A DNA stretch of 36,363 bases from Desulfobacteraceae bacterium. GTDB taxonomy: Bacteria > Desulfobacterota > Desulfobacteria > Desulfobacterales > JAABTS01. Positions 30,932-36,363 of the stretch are shown here, one piece after another. The notes beneath the pieces are model-generated. The model saw only the letters and a program-made list of their open reading frames with translations, was not told where the DNA came from and made no database searches. Made by a program: the position numbers and the translations under genes. The stretch is from the NCBI GenBank assembly GCA_011389735.1, contig JAABTS010000045.1, forward strand, positions 1 to 36,363, written 5' to 3'. Numbering within the stretch: the stretch's first letter is position 1; each line of letters starts with the position of its first letter.

Positions 30932-32017
30932 ATGGGCCTTGGAAATTTTTTCGCCGACTCATTCAGGCAAACATCCAAAAAGTTTGAAATTGTGCATTTT
31001 CCCATGGAAAAAGCCGGCAAAAAATATGATCCGGAACCTTTCCGGGAAGGTGAAAGCTATTGCAAAATATTACTGGCGGAAATGGCTCTGGAGCGAAGTG
31101 TCGACTGGTTCAAAAAGCGCTATCCGGTCGTTCATTCCGCGGTGGGCTTCAAGTATGGGAAAGATGACGTCGCCTTGCCCTTTATCGCCGAACCGGGATT
31201 TTTGAAAACCAGAGACCGGAACGCTTTGGGCCGCGTGGTTCAGCTAAATTACGCATTGACCCCCCTGTTTCCGTTCAATCACGGCGCCGTAGAACTCGAA
31301 GCCGGATTGTTCAGCATGGTCGCGGAGGATTGGGTGGATAAATTCGTCAAAACCCTCAGGCGGTTTTCAAAGCTGATCCCCAATCCGGAACTGTCGTCCG
31401 TGATGAAACTGACCGGGCCGGTTTATGACGGCGTTCAAGATCTGATAGGCGCCGGCGACGGAAAAATGGAAATCGGCTGCCGCCTGTCTTTCGCCGAGGG
31501 CCGTGGCGGAGGCAATACATTGACGCCCGGGTATTTCGCCGTATTTCATGCGGAACACGATCAACTTGCCGGGTTTGATTTCAAAATAATTCACAGCCGC
31601 CTTCACGCCGCGGAAAAAAACGCCGGCGAGGACGCAATTTACAAACCCTTCAAGGGATTCAGTTATATGTTGTTTGAAATCAAAAAACTGGATCATCAAG
31701 TCGTGGAAACACTCGAAGGAATCAACAAACTTTACCTTGAAACCGTCGAAGCCCTGGATCGAGGAAATAAAAAAGCGGCCCGCGAACTTGCAGTGGAACT
31801 GAAAATGGCGATCATGCGAAGCCCTGATCTTTCCAGAAAAGACCGGCGGGAGTTACGTTTGAAAATGGACGGCTATTTGAACAGCAGCCTGCTGCAGGGA
31901 ACTTCCAAAGGTGTTGGAGACCTTTCGCTCCACAGCATAATGAAATTGCCGCCGCCTCCGCCTGATCCGGAAGCCGAAGCCGAAATCAAGGAATTGGAAG
32001 ATTTTTTTGATCGGTAA
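30932..32017 (+). CDS. Uncharacterised 361-residue protein of the protease/MoxR/vWA locus
   Basis: I do not recognise a family. The ATG at 30932 is chosen because AAGGAAA precedes it and it follows the protease stop by 11 bases; an upstream in-frame ATG at 30845 would overlap the protease gene. The protein is soluble: no signal or membrane segment. Residues 1-200 appear mixed alpha/beta with conserved-looking blocks (KFEIVHFPMEKAGKKYDPEP, MALERSVDWFKKRYPVVHSA). Residues 200-260 are rich in Gly and His (a GRGGGNT stretch, FHAEHDQL, IIHSRLHA), and the end is a helical region (about 270-345) followed by a proline run and an acidic tail. Its placement between protease and adaptor/iSTAND genes suggests a substrate, regulator or second effector of the system. 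Confidence 0.8.
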   Translation: MGLGNFFADSFRQTSKKFEIVHFPMEKAGKKYDPEPFREGESYCKILLAEMALERSVDWFKKRYPVVHSAVGFKYGKDDVALPFIAEPGFLKTRDRNALGRVVQLNYALTPLFPFNHGAVELEAGLFSMVAEDWVDKFVKTLRRFSKLIPNPELSSVMKLTGPVYDGVQDLIGAGDGKMEIGCRLSFAEGRGGGNTLTPGYFAVFHAEHDQLAGFDFKIIHSRLHAAEKNAGEDAIYKPFKGFSYMLFEIKKLDHQVVETLEGINKLYLETVEALDRGNKKAARELAVELKMAIMRSPDLSRKDRRELRLKMDGYLNSSLLQGTSKGVGDLSLHSIMKLPPPPPDPEAEAEIKELEDFFDR

Positions 32018-32028
32018 AAGGGTTGGAC

Positions 32029-32067
32029 ATTTAGTGCTTTAACGAAAAGTTTAAAAATACGGCTCTG
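32029..32067 (+). repeat. Short dispersed repeat inside the conflict-system operon
   Basis: ATTTAGTGCTTTAACGAAAAG followed by TTTAAAAATACGGCTCTG closely matches 18816-18853. It occupies the only sizeable gap (61 bases) in the operon and overlaps the region where a ribosome binding site would be expected for the next gene. Confidence 0.6.
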
Positions 32068-32078
32068 GAAAAACCAAT

Positions 32079-33161
32079 ATGAAAATCCTGAAAGACGAAA
32101 TACGAAACCATTTATTGACGATCCTCAAAAAACATCCGTTGGTGCAATCCAACGACGCCATCAGCCGCAGAACTTTTCTGGATGATTGCGGCGTATCGGA
32201 TATCGCCGACGAATTTGTTATTACGGAACCGCCCAGAGTGTTTGTCCGGAACCTGATCCGAATACTCGAAGACAGAGAAAAACAGTGCATGGAAAGGTGT
32301 TTATCCTTTTTTCTGGAAAAGCTTAGAGGTGATTATGATATCGAGGACGCCGACCGGGAGCGCGTAAAAGAATGCATCCTGGAATGTAAAAATAATTCCA
32401 AACAAGACTCCGGCCGAAAACAAAAAATCCGGATCAATCCTTCAATGATATCAAAGTTCAATATTCTGGAGGAAATCGTGCATCCTTTTCAACGGGAAAT
32501 CGACAGTGAACGCCGGGTGCTGTCGTTTTCATTCGGCAAATACGACTATGATATGTGTTTATCATATATTTTGGACCGGCTTGTGAGAATACTGAGCGGT
32601 GAAGATTCTGAATCCGCCGGCGGGCTGGATGACTGGCCGCCGGAATTGAAGCATATCACGATCAATCGCGACCACATAAAAAACGGGTGGGAGTCGTTGT
32701 TGACAACCATCAATAAAGATGTGCTTGGCGTTGAAATCGATAAGTGGTTTGAAGTCAATCAGTGGCAGGATCTGCTCATCTGTGTTTGGAATTCGTCGAG
32801 TACTGAATTATGCGATAACCGGACCATGGCTGATATCGCTGAATCTCTATGGCGCCATATCCTGAACAGGCTTTCGTCCGAATTGAAAAACAGAGGCAGA
32901 TATCTGATCGTGTTCTGGATCAACCCCTTGGCCGATCCAATTGATATTCCCGGCCTGGAAAATTTTTTATGTCTGAATCCGCCGCCCAGGTTCGATGTCG
33001 GTCATCTGGAAAGTTATATCAGAAGAATGTTTTCGATCAACAAAATCTTCGATGAGAGGATCGATACGTTCATCGAAACCATTAAAAAACATGATGGCGA
33101 TCCTAGGAACACTTACATGGAATTCAAATTTTTTTTACGTGATCTTCAAGGAGGCATATAA
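32079..33161 (+). CDS. EAD-like adaptor domain plus probable inactive STAND (iSTAND) module
   Basis: A 360-residue soluble protein. Residues about 8-66 (LLTILKKHPLVQSNDAISRR, then CGVSDIADEF and FVRNLIRILED) share a pattern with the N-terminal domain of the protease two genes upstream, suggesting a common adaptor domain. Residues about 145-355 have the order of an inactive STAND NTPase: a VLSFSFGKYDYD strand without Walker A, the QDLLICVWNSSS strand and the RYLIVFWINPL strand near the end. The family assignment is from pattern memory and not proven. In the ternary systems such proteins bridge the vWA/MoxR module to effectors through like-with-like adaptor contacts. The gene ends 2 bases before the MoxR start. 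There is no strong Shine-Dalgarno. Confidence 0.75.
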   Translation: MKILKDEIRNHLLTILKKHPLVQSNDAISRRTFLDDCGVSDIADEFVITEPPRVFVRNLIRILEDREKQCMERCLSFFLEKLRGDYDIEDADRERVKECILECKNNSKQDSGRKQKIRINPSMISKFNILEEIVHPFQREIDSERRVLSFSFGKYDYDMCLSYILDRLVRILSGEDSESAGGLDDWPPELKHITINRDHIKNGWESLLTTINKDVLGVEIDKWFEVNQWQDLLICVWNSSSTELCDNRTMADIAESLWRHILNRLSSELKNRGRYLIVFWINPLADPIDIPGLENFLCLNPPPRFDVGHLESYIRRMFSINKIFDERIDTFIETIKKHDGDPRNTYMEFKFFLRDLQGGI

Positions 33162-33163
33162 AA

Positions 33164-34135
33164 ATGAACCAAACCGAAAGAAAATACCGGGGAGACGGCG
33201 AACCGCATTATAAATCGCTGGACAACCTGGAAGACGATATCAAACCTCGAAAAGAAAATTACAAAGCCTCCGGCCCATTGATAGAAGCCGTCAACCTGGC
33301 GCTTTACCTCAAGCGGCCGCTGCTGGTCGAAGGCGAACCCGGTTGCGGCAAGACCTGCCTGGCTTACGCCGTGGCCTGGGAATTGGGGCTGCCCCGATTG
33401 CCCTGCTACGTCCGGTCTACCAGCAGGGCGCAGGATATGCTCTACACCTACGATCATTTGATGCGGCTGTACGACATCCAGTCCGAAGCGGCCAAAGGCG
33501 AGCGCGCGGTCATGCCGGACAAACAAAAACATCTGACGCTTCAGGGGTTGGGACGCGCCATTGAAATGGCCGGGAAAGGTTTGCAGTCCGTGGTGCTGAT
33601 CGATGAAATAGACAAGGCGGATTTCGATTTTCCCAATGATTTGCTGGCCGTCCTCGAAGAATGGAAATTCACCATCAACGAAACCGGCGACGCATATAAC
33701 GCTTTAGATGCGGACGGCGAAGCTATCGATGAACGCCGCCGGAATTTGCCCCTGGTCATCATCACCAGCAATCGGGAAAAAGAACTCCCCGGCCCGTTTT
33801 TGCGCCGCTGCCTGTATTATTTCATCACCTTTCCGGATAAGGAAGCGCTGGATGAGATCGTGGACGCCCATTTCCCCAACGAACGGACAACCCTTTTCGA
33901 TATCGCGGTCCAAAAATTCATTCGATTGCGAGAACATCAGGACATTCAATGGCGAAAACCGCCGGGGACGAGCGAACTGCTGGATTGGATCAGGGCGCTC
34001 AAGCGCGATCCCAAAAACGGCGGCAAATCGGACGGCGAATTGAAATCCGCGCCCTTGAAACGGTTGCCGTACGTCGAGGCGCTGGTCAAAAACCGGGATG
34101 ACCGAAATGACGTGTTGAAATTGGAGGGTACGTGA
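33164..34135 (+). CDS. MoxR-type AAA+ ATPase
   Basis: A 323-residue AAA+ protein. Walker A is GEPGCGKT at 57-64, Walker B is LIDEIDKAD with Asp147 and Glu148, sensor 1 is IITSNREKELPGPF, and the arginine-finger region is FLRRCLYYF. The insertion STSRAQDMLYTYDHLMRLYD is characteristic of MoxR ATPases. MoxR proteins work with vWA partners as chaperone-like remodelling machines; in vWA-MoxR-VMAP systems the pair is thought to sense a threat and license effectors. The last codon overlaps the vWA start as GTGA (34132-34135), the classical coupling of MoxR and vWA genes. The start has AAGGAGG-like sequence upstream inside the previous gene's end. Confidence 0.95.
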   Translation: MNQTERKYRGDGEPHYKSLDNLEDDIKPRKENYKASGPLIEAVNLALYLKRPLLVEGEPGCGKTCLAYAVAWELGLPRLPCYVRSTSRAQDMLYTYDHLMRLYDIQSEAAKGERAVMPDKQKHLTLQGLGRAIEMAGKGLQSVVLIDEIDKADFDFPNDLLAVLEEWKFTINETGDAYNALDADGEAIDERRRNLPLVIITSNREKELPGPFLRRCLYYFITFPDKEALDEIVDAHFPNERTTLFDIAVQKFIRLREHQDIQWRKPPGTSELLDWIRALKRDPKNGGKSDGELKSAPLKRLPYVEALVKNRDDRNDVLKLEGT

Positions 34136-35190
34136 CTCGGACCTACATCGCGGAAGATACGCTATACGTCATTTTCGAAACTCTCCGCCGCGGGGATACG
34201 CCCCTGGGAGTGGCGGAATATAAGGACGCCCTGAAAATCCTCAAGGACGGCGTGTGGATAGGCGAGGATTCTCCAAAGGACGATATTTCCCGCCTGAAAC
34301 ATATGCTGACGCTGCTCTGGGCCAAATCAGAAGAAGACGCCCGGCGGCTGGATGAATTGTTCAGCCGTTTCGCGTTGTTATCGGAAACCGAAGGGCCGGA
34401 CCCGAAACCCGAAAATGGTCGGAAAGCCGGGGAACAGGAACAGCTATCGTCCGGAGAAATCGGGTTGACCCAGTTCGTATCCGGAAAAGAAGAACCGGGC
34501 GACTCGCCGGCGAACGCCGCACATGATATCCGTTACGATTTTTCGGACATCGGCAAACCCGCGTTTCATTTGACGCCCAGATATCCGGTCAGCCGCAGGC
34601 GCATGGCAGGCTCCTTCCGCCGGTTGAGACGGATGAAACGCGAAGGCGTGTCCAGGGAACCCGACATCCGGGAAACCATCGAACAAATTTGCCGGTACGG
34701 CCGATTCACAGGCCCCGTGTTCGCTCCCAAACGACGCAACCAGGCCGATTTGCTGCTGCTCGTTGACCGTCACGGCAGCATGGATCCGTTCGGCCCTCTG
34801 GTGAAATCGCTGATTGAAGGCGTTCAACACGGCGGCATGCTGCGGAACGTCCTGGTCTATTATTTCCAAAACTGCCCACAGGCCATGCTGTTCACGTCTC
34901 CGGATCTGACCTCGCCCGTTCCAGTGAATGAAGCCGTCACGGAAAAGCTGGAGAATTTTTACGCCCTGATTGTGAGCGACGCCGGAGCGGCCCGGGGATA
35001 TTACCAGGAAGAACGGATAATGTACACGAAACGGTTTCTGGAACGGCTGAAAATATGCAGAAGATGCGCCTGGCTGAATCCCGTCCCAAGAGAGCGGTGG
35101 GAGGCGGCCACAGCCGAAGCCGTAGCCGGCATGGTTCCCATGTTTCCGCTGGACCGTGACGGTCTGGAAGATATCGTGAAGGCTTTGTAG
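34132..35190 (+). CDS. vWA-domain protein with atypical MIDAS, partner of the MoxR ATPase
   Basis: A 352-residue protein starting at GTG 34132, overlapping the MoxR stop by 4 bases. Residues 1-90 are helical, about 90-165 form a low-complexity linker, and about 205-350 form the von Willebrand A fold. The metal site reads DRHGS (Asp212, His214, Ser216) where the usual MIDAS is DxSxS, so the first Ser is replaced by His; the later SDAGAARG segment takes the place of the third MIDAS motif. Family variants of this kind occur in conflict-system vWA proteins, though divalent-ion binding may be weakened. It is followed with no gap by the next gene. Function as a platform for the MoxR ATPase is inferred. 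Confidence 0.85.
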   Translation: MTRTYIAEDTLYVIFETLRRGDTPLGVAEYKDALKILKDGVWIGEDSPKDDISRLKHMLTLLWAKSEEDARRLDELFSRFALLSETEGPDPKPENGRKAGEQEQLSSGEIGLTQFVSGKEEPGDSPANAAHDIRYDFSDIGKPAFHLTPRYPVSRRRMAGSFRRLRRMKREGVSREPDIRETIEQICRYGRFTGPVFAPKRRNQADLLLLVDRHGSMDPFGPLVKSLIEGVQHGGMLRNVLVYYFQNCPQAMLFTSPDLTSPVPVNEAVTEKLENFYALIVSDAGAARGYYQEERIMYTKRFLERLKICRRCAWLNPVPRERWEAATAEAVAGMVPMFPLDRDGLEDIVKAL

Positions 35191-36363
35191 ATGATGAATA
35201 ATTCTCCGAGCGTCATTCAAAACCGGTGGTTGAGCGTCGAAAACGCCGAAAAAGAAATACGCGCCTTTGAACGGCGGTTTGGCCCGCACCACCTGAATCT
35301 CGCCCGGCACGCAGCCCTGCCCCTTATCCTGACCCCTGAACTGATGAATCTGATCCGCATCAACTTTGCTGAAACGGCTTACGCACCCTGGATAGCCGAA
35401 GCCGATGTGCTTCTGTCGTCTCTGTGCCGGTATATCGACGAGGAAATTTATGAATTCGAACCCCGGATCAGGGAATTGCTGCTGGCCGAACTGGAAGACC
35501 GTTTTCGCGATGGCCGAGCATTCCGGGTGGCCATGCTGCTTCAGGCATGGCGATTGAAACGCAGCGAAAGAAAACGGATGCGCGATATCAGCGCCTCCTA
35601 TCAATGGATCGTGTGGGCGTACACGGATCCCGAAAGGGTGTTCCGGGAAATCGAGGATTTTCTCGATTACCGTCGATCCGGTGAAGGCGATCCCATACGG
35701 CGGGCCGAGCAAATCCGTATTTTGAACATGGCGGAAATCATCGCCGATCGTATGGCATGGAGTTATGGAGAAGAATTCGACGATCTCCTGTCGAGAACCC
35801 GGGATCTAGCCCGGAATGTCTATGAACCGGTAACCGGAGAGGGCGAAAGCTCAAAAACCGGCGCCGTGGCCCCAGAACCGCAAGCCGGAACAATCAGGCC
35901 GGTGGAATCCGGCGTGCCGGGATTGAAGCTGGAATTCGCATACATCCCTCCCGGAGAATTCAAGATGGGCAGTCCGGACGACGAACCGGGAAGATATGAT
36001 GATGAAAAACTTCACAAAGTAAGAATTACCAAAGGTTTTTATATGCAGACCACGCCGGTGACCCAGGGGTTGTGGAAGGCGGTCATGGACGGCGGCAATC
36101 CTTCACGCTTCAAGGACGGCGGGGATGATTGCCCGGTGGAGAATGTATCCTGGAAAGATGCGCGGCAATTTATTGCAAAGCTGAATGAGATGGCGCCGGG
36201 CAACGATTTTCGCCTGCCCACGGAGGCGGAATGGGAATACGCCTGCCGGGCCGGAACCGAAACTCCTTTTTATACCGGCCCGTGTCTATCCACCGATCAA
36301 GCGAATTATGACGGGAATCGTCCGCTTGAAGGATGCCCGAAAGGGGAATACCGGAAACGGACG
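35191..36363 (+). CDS. VMAP-like protein with C-terminal formylglycine-generating-enzyme (FGE/SUMF1-type) domain, truncated by the window
   Basis: The frame starts ATGATG at 35191, directly after the vWA stop, and stays open to the right edge (391 codons seen). Residues 1-200 contain LARHAALPLILTPELMNLIR, then WIAEADVLLSSLCRYIDEEI and REIEDFLDY, a helical module I associate with proteins found beside MoxR and vWA genes in cyanobacteria and Deltaproteobacteria. A linker (about 205-245) leads to an FGE-sulfatase domain from about 248: FAYIPPGEFKMGSP, YMQTTPVTQGLWKAVM, CPVENVSWKDARQF and FRLPTEAEWEYACRAGT. The last is the family hallmark. The catalytic cysteines would lie past the edge. FGE-like domains are seen as sensors or effectors in these systems; the real stop is unknown. 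Confidence 0.88.
   Translation, partial: MMNNSPSVIQNRWLSVENAEKEIRAFERRFGPHHLNLARHAALPLILTPELMNLIRINFAETAYAPWIAEADVLLSSLCRYIDEEIYEFEPRIRELLLAELEDRFRDGRAFRVAMLLQAWRLKRSERKRMRDISASYQWIVWAYTDPERVFREIEDFLDYRRSGEGDPIRRAEQIRILNMAEIIADRMAWSYGEEFDDLLSRTRDLARNVYEPVTGEGESSKTGAVAPEPQAGTIRPVESGVPGLKLEFAYIPPGEFKMGSPDDEPGRYDDEKLHKVRITKGFYMQTTPVTQGLWKAVMDGGNPSRFKDGGDDCPVENVSWKDARQFIAKLNEMAPGNDFRLPTEAEWEYACRAGTETPFYTGPCLSTDQANYDGNRPLEGCPKGEYRKRT

Overview
The window looks like chromosomal DNA of a Desulfobacterota bacterium (former Deltaproteobacteria), most likely order Desulfobacterales. The reasons are the gene types (a Liv-type transporter, a scattered acyl-CoA and EtfBA set, an AmmeMemoRadiSam locus, a PAS/sigma-54 activator beside a NifX-like gene, a CGGC protein), the very large hybrid kinase, and intergenic regions crowded with small dispersed repeats. 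A conflict locus built from effector-associated domains (EADs), MoxR and vWA is typical of filamentous or multicellular lineages; a Desulfonema-like organism is a guess from gene content, not a demonstrated identity. No rRNA, tRNA, CRISPR array or intact transposase was seen.

Layout. 1-835: end of livG and complete livF (+). 967-2799: chemoreceptor (-). 3266-8406: a minus-strand operon, transcribed as radical SAM enzyme (Tat-type signal), then exported Memo-AMMECR1 fusion, then membrane-embedded spermidine-synthase-like protein. A 156-bp non-autonomous mobile element with a 9-bp target duplication sits at the start codon of the last gene. 8841-13101: a minus-strand acyl-CoA cluster (acyl-CoA dehydrogenase, TetR regulator, APH-type kinase, then a 3-hydroxyacyl-CoA dehydrogenase after a repeat-filled gap). 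It is divergent from etfB-etfA (13332-15118). A perfect palindrome between the two units is a candidate TetR operator. The kinase/dehydrogenase pair resembles LvaA/LvaC and ACAD10/11, which remove a 4-hydroxyl group from acyl-CoAs by phosphorylation and elimination.

15464-17763: a PAS-type sigma-54 activator and a NifX-like gene with a recognisable -24/-12 promoter and a glycine-rich tail that has its own ribosome binding site. 18050-18661 (-): a complete regulatory unit of promoter, cobalamin riboswitch, intrinsic terminator and one 85-residue orphan protein. 18640-21125 is mostly repeats and hairpins plus a CGGC-domain gene. 21126-28019 encodes one 2297-residue Ser/Thr kinase/ATPase/GAF/PAS/histidine kinase/receiver/HPt hybrid. 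28555-29757 is an ornithine aminotransferase-like gene.

29988 to the right edge is the most striking region: six tightly packed plus-strand genes encoding an EAD-like/trypsin-like protease, an unrecognised 361-residue protein, an EAD-like/probable inactive-STAND protein, a MoxR AAA+ ATPase, a vWA protein and a (truncated) protein with a C-terminal formylglycine-generating-enzyme domain. This matches the general plan of the NTP-dependent vWA-MoxR-VMAP conflict systems described by Aravind and co-workers. The combination here, with two proteins carrying related N-terminal adaptor domains and an unknown third component, is the best candidate for an undescribed variant system.

Intergenic DNA holds at least five repeat families: (1) an approximately 40-bp A/T-to-G/C repeat in 11 copies; (2) an approximately 27-bp ATGAAT-containing repeat; (3) an AACAGGCA hairpin; (4) a family with terminal repeats GGCATCCTTCAT and an expandable GATCGG/GCTATC core; (5) composite elements with a 7-bp TTGAATG array.
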